Shown piece by piece: positions 25,382-33,018 of a stretch of DNA of 64,000 nucleotides. Position 1 is the stretch's first letter, and each line of letters begins with the position of its first letter. The notes under the pieces were generated by a model. The model was not told the origin of the DNA. It searched no databases and was given only the letters and a program-made list of their open reading frames with translations. The translations under genes and the position numbers were made by a program. Location: NCBI RefSeq assembly GCF_013409595.1, contig NZ_JACCBD010000001.1:1860001-1924000 (forward strand), in the 5' to 3' direction. The DNA is from Leucobacter aridicollis (GTDB taxonomy: Bacteria; Actinomycetota; Actinomycetes; Actinomycetales; Microbacteriaceae).

Positions 25382-27055
25382 TTATTTCCACGAATTTCCG
25401 AGAATATTCCCGCTTGCCGTAATAAGCACGTCCTTGATCTGCACCGCCATTGCTCGTATAAGACGAGCAAGCACGTCGTCCGCAATTTCCTCCGGACAGA
25501 CCGCTACGAGCTCATCGTGAATCGGTAGGACGAGGTAGTGACCGATCCCAGCTTCGAAAGCTCGGTCTATTCCGCCGACAAGCACGTCGCGCGCGCTTGA
25601 TTGAATGGCATAATTTAGAGCGGTCGTAGCGACACGCTCTTTGTCTACCGGGATGCGGCGGCCGGAGGTCGGGACGTGCACGTATCCAAGGCGGGCAGCG
25701 TCGGCGCGGATCTGGTCGCCGTATGCCCTGATCTCTGGGTATGCGATGTCGAACTCGTCGAGGACCGAGTTCGCCTGCTCCACCTCGATGTCAGCCTGCT
25801 CCGCGAGGCGTTCCGCTCCGCCGCCATACACGGTCAGAAAATTCGCTGCCTTAGCGACCCGGCGCTGCTCCTCGCTCGGCTCGATTACGTTGAACAGGAG
25901 ACAGGCTGTCTGCGTGTGCAGGTCGATCCCCTCGGCGATCGCCCGCTTCATCTGCCTCACGTCCGCGAGCGCGGCGAGCACTCGCAGTTCCACCTGGTCA
26001 TAGTCCGCAGAGATGACGACCTCCCCAGGGCCGGCGACCAGGCAACGCCGAATTTCTGATCCGCCTCTCTTCGGAATTTGCTGCAGCGGAGGAGCCGACA
26101 CGCTCATCCGTGCCGTCCGCGCTGCCTGCGGCCTGATGGTCGCGTGGATGCGGTCGTCGGTGCCGCGGTCGGAGAGTAGAGCTTTCGTATATGAGCGCGA
26201 CTTTTCAGCGCGGCGGAAATGGACCACCGCCTCTGCTAGCTCATGTCCAGTGCTCTCCAGCGTGTCGTAGCTAAGACCGCCGCTCGGCACGTCAACGCCG
26301 ATCGCATTGAGCACTGCGGAGACCTGTTGGTCGGAGCCCGGCGAGTGTACGCCCCACTGCTCACAAGTCGCGAGGGCCGCATCTGCCTCGGCGGCGAGCC
26401 GTTCATCCAGATTGGTTGCGTACTCTGCATCGACACGCATGCCTCGAAGGCTCATCTGCATGACCTGCAGCGCGAGACGGTGCTCGGTGCGGATCATCTC
26501 CTGACCACCAGGCAGTCGCAAGATCGCGCGCACCAGGTGACTCGAGAGCCAGAGCGCGGTCGTCGCGTTGACCCCGACCGTCGCCGCGGGCTTTTGGCCA
26601 GGGCGCGGCTCAATTTCCTGGCCGTCCGGGGTCACGGCCTCCACGGCCATCCCCTCAGCCATCGACTGGTGCAGCTCTGGGTCGCTCACCTCCATTCTGC
26701 GCACTGCGGCGCCAATCCAGTCTTCAGCCTTTGGGTAGCAAAGACTCGGACTGACGATACGCAGCAGCGTGAGCGAGTCGAGGACACGGTCCGCGAACTC
26801 TCCGGCTGGCACACCGAGGACGGCCCAGGCGGCTCGCACGAAAGAGTCAAGGTCGTGCACCGCAAGCTGCACGGACGGCGAGGTCAGTAGGGCTCGCGCT
26901 GTGTGCAGATTCTCGGTGACATCGAGGTCGAGATAGACCGGCGTCGAGGTACCGCGCACGACGATAACCGAGTACCAACCGGCCTCATTGATCTCCATGC
27001 CGATCCGCAGGCTCTCAGGGTTCTTGATCGCTTCGAAGAGTTCAATCGAGTTCAT
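25382..27055 (-). CDS. family A DNA polymerase (no 5' nuclease domain)
   Basis: 557-aa replicative-type polymerase. The N-terminal ~200 residues resemble a degenerate 3'-5' exonuclease fold (SIELFEAIKNPESLRIGMEI, then VYLDLDVTENLHTARALL). The polymerase motifs are intact: A at DYDQVELRVLA (near 348), B at RRVAKAANFLTVYGGG (near 400) and C at HDELV (near 512). The start at ATG 27055 is chosen because AGAGGA lies just before it; an in-frame start 24 bases upstream overlaps the primase stop. It lies 11 bases after the primase-helicase gene, so the two form a replication operon. Such an enzyme would let the element copy itself when excised. Confidence 0.92.
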   Translation of the reverse strand: MNSIELFEAIKNPESLRIGMEINEAGWYSVIVVRGTSTPVYLDLDVTENLHTARALLTSPSVQLAVHDLDSFVRAAWAVLGVPAGEFADRVLDSLTLLRIVSPSLCYPKAEDWIGAAVRRMEVSDPELHQSMAEGMAVEAVTPDGQEIEPRPGQKPAATVGVNATTALWLSSHLVRAILRLPGGQEMIRTEHRLALQVMQMSLRGMRVDAEYATNLDERLAAEADAALATCEQWGVHSPGSDQQVSAVLNAIGVDVPSGGLSYDTLESTGHELAEAVVHFRRAEKSRSYTKALLSDRGTDDRIHATIRPQAARTARMSVSAPPLQQIPKRGGSEIRRCLVAGPGEVVISADYDQVELRVLAALADVRQMKRAIAEGIDLHTQTACLLFNVIEPSEEQRRVAKAANFLTVYGGGAERLAEQADIEVEQANSVLDEFDIAYPEIRAYGDQIRADAARLGYVHVPTSGRRIPVDKERVATTALNYAIQSSARDVLVGGIDRAFEAGIGHYLVLPIHDELVAVCPEEIADDVLARLIRAMAVQIKDVLITASGNILGNSWK

Positions 27056-27066
27056 AACTATTCCTC

Positions 27067-29703
27067 TCACGCAGCCCAAGCAGCGAGGTCGAGGCCCGTC
27101 GATGCGGGCGGCTGGGTAGGTACCTCAACGCTCGAGGCCGGTTCAACGGTCGGCTGCAACTCGGGCGCTGAGACGGGCGCAGTTGCGGGTGCAACCAAGT
27201 GGCTCCGAAGGCCATAGAAATAATGAGTGCCGTTGCTGGGCCTGTCGACGAAACCGCGATTTCTGAGCTCCTTAAAGAAGTGGGTTTTCGACCACTTGTG
27301 GGGCTTACTCATACCCTCTTCTTCGAACCAGTTTTCGTATACCTTGTATGCGTCGGCTCGACTGATCCTGGAGTGTTCGTCGCGAATCAAGCGGTCTGAG
27401 AATAGCGGAGTGAGTGGGTCGAGATCCTCTCGAAGCGCCGCCGTGTCTGCCTTCACGGACTCCGGATGCTCCAAGTACCCGCGCGCTCGGTATCGGCGCG
27501 CGCCTTCGATCACCCAGGCGAGGATGCCGTCGCGCTCTTCGAGCAAGGCGTCTTTGAAACCCGGCGTAGTCGGGAAGGTCTCTGACCAGCGGACGTGCTT
27601 GAACCGGCGCCAAATGCCGTTCGACCGGTCCCCGAAATTTGGGACATCGTTGATGAATAGCTGAATGATGCCTTCGACCACGAACTCGCTCATCCGCTTC
27701 TCGTGGAGCGTGCGGGCTGAGATCGGGTCGCCGCCCGACGCACGCTTCATGAAAGCCTCATCCATGCGCGCGCCAGGCTTATTCTCTGACGCGAAGATCA
27801 TCTTCGCGCCGCGCAACGCCATAAGTTGTGGGTTCGGCCCGCCCGGATTACCGTTCGGCTTGGCCTCAAAAAGCTCCATCGACGGGTTCGCTGTGTAATC
27901 GCCAAAAACGCTGGCTATGATCTCGAGCATCGTGCCCTTTCCGTTGCCGCCGGAACCGAAATGACCGATGATGACTTCCTCGCGGCCCATAGCGAAGAGG
28001 CTGGCACCGAGCACCTCCTGGAGATAGCCGGGGATCTCAGGGCGGGTGCGGTGCGCCTCAGCCAAGAATTTCTCCCACCCTGGGCACTTCGCCTCAGGGT
28101 CGTAAGACGCATCGACCTGACGCGTGAGACGCAGCTCGGGGTCGTGCGGAATCAAAGCGTCGCGCCGATAGTCATAGATCCCATTTCGGCAATTCAGGAG
28201 ATGGGGGTGCGCGTCGAACGAGTCGGCGCGGGTGCCAGCGATGCGCGAGGCCATATTTACGAGCGCGCTCTGGCCGGCATCGGAGTTGAGGCGCTCGGAA
28301 ATCTTGACGAGGCGCCGCGCGTCAGCCAGCTTCTCCTCGGCTTCGACGCGCTCCGGCGAGCCCTCGGGAAGTTTCGCGAGCTGCGCCGCGACGGCGTTCG
28401 CACCACGAGTCACGTCCCAGGTGAAATTCTCAACCACATCGGCAAGCTCGAGGCCCATGTGGCGAACGCGAACCGACTCATCGCGCTTCCAAACACCGGA
28501 AGCGTCAGAATAGGCGAGCCACTCACCGCTTTCCACGCACGCGAGGCGCTCCCCTCGGGACTCCGCATATGCGAGGAGCTGGCGGGCAGCGCCCTTCTCG
28601 TCGGGAGCCGCTTCGTTCATGTCCCAGCGGAAATCGAAGGCCTTCGTACCGCCTACAGCAAGGTCATTTAGGTTCTGGCTACCTGGTCGGACTACAAGAA
28701 GCTCACCCTGTGCAGCGACAAGGGCAGGCGGGGCAGGCGTCTGCGCGACCGCCACGGCTTCGGTCAGCCACGCACCGAAGAGCTCCGCGCCTTTTTCAGC
28801 GAACAGCTCGGACAGGTCATAGCCATCGGGCAGTACAAGCGCCGATGCGGTACCCGGGATCTTCGCGTTGAGCGCGGCAATCAGCCCGGCGGTCATCGAC
28901 TGACCGGCGCGGTCTGCGTCTCCGGCGACAACGATCTTGCGACCGGCGGTCCAGTCGAGAATGTCGGCAATCAGAACGTCGGAGCGCTGGCCTGCGCCCG
29001 CCACCGAGATTGTGTCGAGTCCGCCCATGGTCGAGGCAGTCATGGCGTCGCCGGGGCCTTCAGCGACGATAACTGGAAGCCGGGCAGCGTTCGAGTTCGT
29101 GCCTGCCATCCAGGCGAGCGGTGACCATGACTCGGATTCAGAGGGCGAGGATGCGTTCAACCACTTCGCCTGCCCGTCGTACGAAGGATCGATGGCGCGC
29201 GCCTGGTAACCGCGCGCCACGCCTCGCGGCGTACGGAACGGCACAACGACGCGCGGCGATCCTGCCTTGCTCGGAAGCAGCCCAAGGCCAAGGTTGCGGG
29301 CGCGCTCAGCATCAACGCCAAAGCGGGACTCAACGTAGGCGAGCGCTTGCTGCGCGAGTGCGGTCGGTTCCGCGAGCTGGTCGGCGAAGAGGGAGAGTTC
29401 GACCTTAAGCTTAGCGACGCTCATGCCCCCGGCCGGTGTCTTCGAGGACGACTTACCGACGGTCGCAACGGTCTCAACAGGAACAAAGATCGACTTGAAT
29501 TCGGCCATCGAGACCTTGATCGCCGAGAGAATCCGGCTCAGTCCGCAACCGTCCGTCTGGCACATCACGACGACGGGCTGGGTCGCGCCGAGCGATACGA
29601 GTAGCGAAGGCTTCGTATCCGCGTGGGCCGGGCAGAGAGCGGCCCAGCCACCCTTACGCTCCTCAACTTTCTCGAGTCGCGAGAGGAATTCCGTGATGTA
29701 CAC
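27067..29703 (-). CDS. primase-helicase (CHC2/Toprim plus D5-type ATPase)
   Basis: 878 aa. Residues 20-55 form a zinc finger (CPAHADTKPSL, then CQTDGCG). A Toprim domain follows (IVAEGPGDAM near 210; VVAGDADRAGQ near 260). The C-terminal half is a D5/P4-type superfamily 3 helicase with Walker A FGSGGNGKGTM near 581, the Walker B/sensor region MIFASENKPGARMDEAF, and a final winged domain. This layout is that of phage and plasmid primases that initiate and unwind at a dedicated origin. It starts with GTG after AGGCAGG. An iteron region 0.9 kb away is the likely origin. Confidence 0.93.
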   Translation of the reverse strand: MYITEFLSRLEKVEERKGGWAALCPAHADTKPSLLVSLGATQPVVVMCQTDGCGLSRILSAIKVSMAEFKSIFVPVETVATVGKSSSKTPAGGMSVAKLKVELSLFADQLAEPTALAQQALAYVESRFGVDAERARNLGLGLLPSKAGSPRVVVPFRTPRGVARGYQARAIDPSYDGQAKWLNASSPSESESWSPLAWMAGTNSNAARLPVIVAEGPGDAMTASTMGGLDTISVAGAGQRSDVLIADILDWTAGRKIVVAGDADRAGQSMTAGLIAALNAKIPGTASALVLPDGYDLSELFAEKGAELFGAWLTEAVAVAQTPAPPALVAAQGELLVVRPGSQNLNDLAVGGTKAFDFRWDMNEAAPDEKGAARQLLAYAESRGERLACVESGEWLAYSDASGVWKRDESVRVRHMGLELADVVENFTWDVTRGANAVAAQLAKLPEGSPERVEAEEKLADARRLVKISERLNSDAGQSALVNMASRIAGTRADSFDAHPHLLNCRNGIYDYRRDALIPHDPELRLTRQVDASYDPEAKCPGWEKFLAEAHRTRPEIPGYLQEVLGASLFAMGREEVIIGHFGSGGNGKGTMLEIIASVFGDYTANPSMELFEAKPNGNPGGPNPQLMALRGAKMIFASENKPGARMDEAFMKRASGGDPISARTLHEKRMSEFVVEGIIQLFINDVPNFGDRSNGIWRRFKHVRWSETFPTTPGFKDALLEERDGILAWVIEGARRYRARGYLEHPESVKADTAALREDLDPLTPLFSDRLIRDEHSRISRADAYKVYENWFEEEGMSKPHKWSKTHFFKELRNRGFVDRPSNGTHYFYGLRSHLVAPATAPVSAPELQPTVEPASSVEVPTQPPASTGLDLAAWAA

Positions 29704-29749
29704 GAGCCCTGCCTTCCTAGTCCTTCACCCGGTTTAACCGAATAACACC

Positions 29750-29778
29750 AGCATAGACGATGTGCACACTTTCGTCTA
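29750..29778 (-). promoter_or_regulatory. promoter of the primase-polymerase operon, with GTGCAC spacer
   Basis: TAGACG (-35), a 17-base spacer containing AGTGTGCAC, then TATGCT (-10). About 26 of 33 positions match the promoter of the HTH gene at 25351-25379. The predicted transcript start is about 40 bases before the GTG. Confidence 0.7.
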
Positions 29779-29845
29779 CTTTAGATGACGATCGCCGCGC
29801 ATTGGTTCCGAGGGCAGAGAATGGTGCCCGGATAGGATCGAGTTC

Positions 29846-30274
29846 ATGACTTCCACCCATCGCTCCGTAGATGCGCTCGTCGCCGCGCTTAATGAGCTGC
29901 GCGAGCTCGAAGAAGCCATCGAGCAGAAGCGCGACGACGTAGAAGCCGCGGTGCGCGCGGCCCGCTTCAAGGATCAGGTTCCGTGGGAGGCGCTCGTCGA
30001 GGCGACCGGCGAAAGTCGGCATCGCCTCCGCTGGTATGCGCATCGGAGCTCCGAGGCAACCAAGCGAGCGCAGAAGACCGCGGCCGAACGCCAACGTGCC
30101 CTTCGAGAGAAGGGTGCACCCGCGGTGGGCGTCGGAGCCAGCGAGGCCGCAGCGCTTCTCGGAATCGGCCGCGCGCGCCTCTACCAGCTCGTCGGCGATG
30201 CCGAATCCGGCGAAGTCCGCGGCCTCCGCTTCGAGTTGGTCAACGGGCGGAAGCGGTTCTTCCCGCAGGACTAG
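29846..30274 (+). CDS. helix-turn-helix protein divergent from the primase operon
   Basis: 142 aa. The first half is a charged coiled coil (RELEEAIEQKRDDVEAAVRAARF). The second half holds an excisionase-like HTH (GASEAAALLGIGRARLYQLVGDAESG) ending in the wing RFELVNGRKRFFPQD. Its position opposite the replication promoter and beside the iterons makes it a candidate repressor or origin-binding protein. A CCGCGCATT motif lies 52 bases before its start. Confidence 0.65.
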   Translation: MTSTHRSVDALVAALNELRELEEAIEQKRDDVEAAVRAARFKDQVPWEALVEATGESRHRLRWYAHRSSEATKRAQKTAAERQRALREKGAPAVGVGASEAAALLGIGRARLYQLVGDAESGEVRGLRFELVNGRKRFFPQD

Positions 30275-30483
30275 CACGCGGCGCTCCCCGCGAGCCAAGC
30301 CGCGCAGTCGGCGACCTCTGCCAGGACAACGAGGTCGTGCGCCGGATAGTCGGTGGGTGGCGCGTCGAGCCATGCGTCGAGCTCGCGTAGGTTCAGTCCG
30401 GTCTCGCTTGACCAGCGCTCGAGGGTCGCGGTCGCACCGAGGAGAGTAGCGGCCTGGCAGAGATTCAGCTCAGTGGATGTCAT
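30271..30483 (-). CDS. small HTH-like protein
   Basis: 70 aa from ATG 30483 (a longer open frame upstream runs into the iteron region). The pattern NLCQAATLLGATATLERWSSETGLNLRELDAWLD suggests a helix-turn-helix or small helical bundle. The end is hydrophobic with a Cys pair (ADCAAWLAGSAAC). It converges with the divergent HTH gene, overlapping by 4 bases. A copy-control role next to the iterons is possible. Confidence 0.45.
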   Translation of the reverse strand: MTSTELNLCQAATLLGATATLERWSSETGLNLRELDAWLDAPPTDYPAHDLVVLAEVADCAAWLAGSAAC

Positions 30484-30585
30484 GCACTTGTTACGAGCGG
30501 CGACCGGCCAAAGCGGCCGTTTTCGTTGAATCCCGGGCGTGTCGTAAGTTCGTGGGTTGGCCGGCGGAACCGGACTCCGAAAACC

Positions 30586-30950
30586 CGAAAGTGTAAAAGT
30601 GCAGAACTTTTCCAACATCTTTTTCTATATAGCTTCAGGAGGGCCTTCCGGAGGCTCTATTTTTTCTAGAAAAGAATTTGGAAATAAAGTGCACTTTTAC
30701 ACTTTTGGGGAATAGAACCGCGGAATCATGCGGATTTTGCAGTGCAAAAGTCAGTGTAAAAGTCGCTTTCACTTTTGCACTTTTACACTGCCGAAAGGCG
30801 ATTTTGAACTCCGGTGACCGTTATCGAGCCGACGCCACGCCCGTGGTCCGACGACGAGGGCGGTCAGCGACGAGCGAAAAGTGCACCTTTCAGCCTGAAA
30901 AGTGCACTTTATAGAGGGCCGAGTGTAAAAGTTGCACTGACTTTTGCACT
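30586..30950. repeat. iteron cluster, candidate replication origin
   Basis: The gap 30484-31093 contains no gene. It holds about ten copies, in both orientations, of TGTAAAAGTGCA or TGCAAAAGT. Examples are 30591-30603 (+), 30690-30702 (-), 30742-30751 (+), 30754-30763 (+), 30776-30788 (-), 30887-30910 (two AAAAGTGCA copies), 30923-30936 (+) and 30940-30949 (-). An AT-rich stretch lies at 30610-30690 (TTTTTCTATATAGC, TTTTTTCTAGAAAAG). Iterons plus an AT-rich unwinding zone beside a primase-helicase are what a plasmid-like origin looks like. A centromere is the alternative. Confidence 0.7.
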
Positions 30951-31093
30951 GCCATATCCTGCGCAATCCGGCTATCTGGATGGACACCGACGCGATCGTT
31001 AAGACCTATTTTGAGAGCCAGCGAGCGACCGTCCTGGCAAAAGTGGGATGGAAGGCGTTATGAGGCTAGATCAGCTGTCCAGCACTGCGACAT

Positions 31094-32359
31094 CTACCCC
31101 AACCCGCTGTTCGTGAACCGGAGCTCCTCGTTAGTGTATCTGTGGATGCGAGTAACCCTCAGGCGGTCAGCTGCAAACTCCAGAGCCTCACCCTCGACCC
31201 CCAAGTGCTGCACCATTAGCAACGTCACGATCACTGCCGTTGCGTCGCGCAGCGCCCTTAGCCCTAGACCGGTCATGAATGCCCGATGAGCAGCCCTCTG
31301 CTCAGACGAATGTGCGACCAGATTCCGATGCCGCTTCAGCGACTTGATCCATGACCCACGGTCGATTCGGAGTGTCTCCCAGACTTCGCTTGGGAGGAGC
31401 TCTGAGACTGCCACGACGCGAGGTTCAAATGGCACGGTATTCGTGATCTGAAACGAATCGGGGAGTTCAAGTTCGGAAAGGGCTCCTTGTACTGCCTGGA
31501 ACTGCTCCTTGGTCAACAGGTTCGGAACATCTGCCCACTCGTCTCCAAGGCGATCTAGGACCGTCGCCAAGAAAACGAAATCTGATTCCACATACCCTGG
31601 CTGCGCGATAATACCGGCCACTGTCTGTGGTAGCGGCCGGAGCTTGTCACTCATCTCCCACCACTTGGTGATTGCGTTCTGGGTATTCTCGTTCCCGAGT
31701 CGGAGCGGGAAGTCTCGGTAATCACGCTTCGGCGCGTTTCCTGGCTTCATGAACTGGCGAGCGAAGATGCTCGATTCCGCCCCACTTTCTGTTCTCCCGG
31801 TCATCGACAGCTGCGCCACGGGACGCTGCGCCGCGAACGTCAAGAGCCTACGGAACGCCTCGAGCTGTATTTCGAAATGCTCGATTGGAGCTGGGGTTTC
31901 GACCGTCAGTTGCACGGAGTCGCCCTCGAAGATAAGGGACATCTCTGGCGCGCTCTCAAGAGCAGGAAGTTTCAGTGGCGTTCTCGGTGAACGTTGAGCC
32001 CCGTCGCGGTGATACCAGCTAGAAAGTTGCTTTGCATACTGATAGGTGCACCGTACCTCGACATAGCTTTCATCGGGGTGCGAGGTGCCGACCCGCAAGT
32101 CTTGCACTCGGATGTACTGACGGCCTCCTTTCCAGAAGTCCGGACCCTTCAAGTAGATCGGCGACGATCCGTAGAAACCTCGAAACTCTTTCAGTTGCGC
32201 AGCGCTACTCCCTGGTTGTGTGCCGCCTGACCAACTTGTTTCTGACTCAAACCAGTAGTCACCCTTCTCGTCCAAGGTGATCGCTCCGTCCAGAGGCGAA
32301 TCATCAATTTCACCCGTGACTACAAGAGGGAACGTGATATTAGGAGGCGCATCAAGCAT
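31094..32359 (-). CDS. HEPN-domain protein, ApeA-like (putative anti-phage)
   Basis: 421 aa. The N-terminal ~200 residues are beta-rich and begin with an opening (ITFPLVVTGEIDDSPLDGAITL) like the ApeA N-terminal domain. The C-terminal part is helical and contains RNLVAH at residues 345-350, the Rx4-6H motif of HEPN RNases. ApeA proteins act as HEPN nucleases in abortive anti-phage defence. I chose ATG 32359 because GGAAGGAT lies just before it. It is a single gene with ordinary codon use, flanked by iterons and a small hypothetical gene. The family assignment is by pattern, not search. Confidence 0.55.
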   Translation of the reverse strand: MLDAPPNITFPLVVTGEIDDSPLDGAITLDEKGDYWFESETSWSGGTQPGSSAAQLKEFRGFYGSSPIYLKGPDFWKGGRQYIRVQDLRVGTSHPDESYVEVRCTYQYAKQLSSWYHRDGAQRSPRTPLKLPALESAPEMSLIFEGDSVQLTVETPAPIEHFEIQLEAFRRLLTFAAQRPVAQLSMTGRTESGAESSIFARQFMKPGNAPKRDYRDFPLRLGNENTQNAITKWWEMSDKLRPLPQTVAGIIAQPGYVESDFVFLATVLDRLGDEWADVPNLLTKEQFQAVQGALSELELPDSFQITNTVPFEPRVVAVSELLPSEVWETLRIDRGSWIKSLKRHRNLVAHSSEQRAAHRAFMTGLGLRALRDATAVIVTLLMVQHLGVEGEALEFAADRLRVTRIHRYTNEELRFTNSGLG

Positions 32360-32451
32360 GTGTTTATCCTTCCATTCCCGCTGACCCGCCGAAGTCGCCA
32401 CCGGCATTCAGCCATGCGGCGGCCTCGCTGATCATTGAGTCAGCCCTGGCG

Positions 32452-32697
32452 CTATGTGCGGGTAGCCCGCTCGCCGTAAGAAGCTACCCACCCGGCAGAG
32501 TACTCAACGCAAGTAGTGGGGTCAGCAAAAAGCTCGCCCAATCGATCCGGCGTGATTCTGCCAGTCGCAGCTCCTTCGAGGTAATAGCCAGGCTTGCTCA
32601 CTCTCGTGGAGGCTTGCAGGTACTCTCTGCGCTCGAGTTGAGGCGAATACTTGCCGCTCGTCCTGACGCTTACACCGAAGTGCTGGATTGAGCTCAT
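32452..32697 (-). CDS. small hypothetical protein
   Basis: 81 aa, basic, with no recognised family. It starts MSSIQHFGVSVRTSGKYSPQLERREY and ends with a Trp/Tyr-containing tail. It lies upstream of the HEPN gene on the same strand with a 92-base gap. Its start faces the four-hairpin non-coding region. Confidence 0.4.
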   Translation of the reverse strand: MSSIQHFGVSVRTSGKYSPQLERREYLQASTRVSKPGYYLEGAATGRITPDRLGELFADPTTCVEYSAGWVASYGERATRT

Positions 32698-32734
32698 TCC
32701 GCCAGCCTATCTACGGCCTTGCCGATAAAGGAGT

Positions 32735-33008
32735 GCAGCCCTGGATCGCCTTCGGGGAAAGGGATTCAGGGCTGCACGGGGTGCCGTCTCATGATCGAAG
32801 GTGGGGTTGTCATGACCCTGGGAGAATTCGATCAGACGGCGTTGACACCACACCTGCGACGCGGGGAAGCTTCGCGCAAGGGGGGAGTTTGCGAAGATGC
32901 GCCGCTAGGTGTGGTGAGTCTGAGGGTTTGGCCGCGAAGATATCGCGACGAGGTGGGGTGCCAGCCCCGGATCAGCATGTGAGCTGAGCGCCGGGGCTGG
33001 CACTTCAC
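32735..33008 (+). ncRNA. structured region of four consecutive hairpins
   Basis: The gap 32698-33018 has no convincing gene but four strong inverted repeats. H1 has a 9-bp stem (32735-32743/32767-32775, GCAGCCCTG type). H2 has two 7-bp stems around a 3-base bulge (32783-32789/32834-32840 and 32793-32799/32827-32833). H3 has a 10-bp stem (32846-32855/32907-32916) enclosing a second CTTCGC/GCGAAG stem. H4 has a 13-bp stem (32958-32970/32991-33003), extended by two wobble pairs and AGGTG/CACCT. In H4 the wobbles are G-U only if the plus strand is the RNA. It may be a structured RNA or folded ssDNA. Confidence 0.6.
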
Positions 33009-33018
33009 CTGATGGAGG

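Noticed and set aside
25382..27055. Chromosomal DNA polymerase I (polA)
   Set aside because: It lacks the 5' nuclease domain, is far shorter, and is cotranscribed with a mobile-element primase-helicase inside the element boundaries.
30678..30987. Open frames on both strands across the iterons
   Set aside because: Their translations simply repeat KCTF/KVQ patterns from the iteron units and lack ribosome sites.
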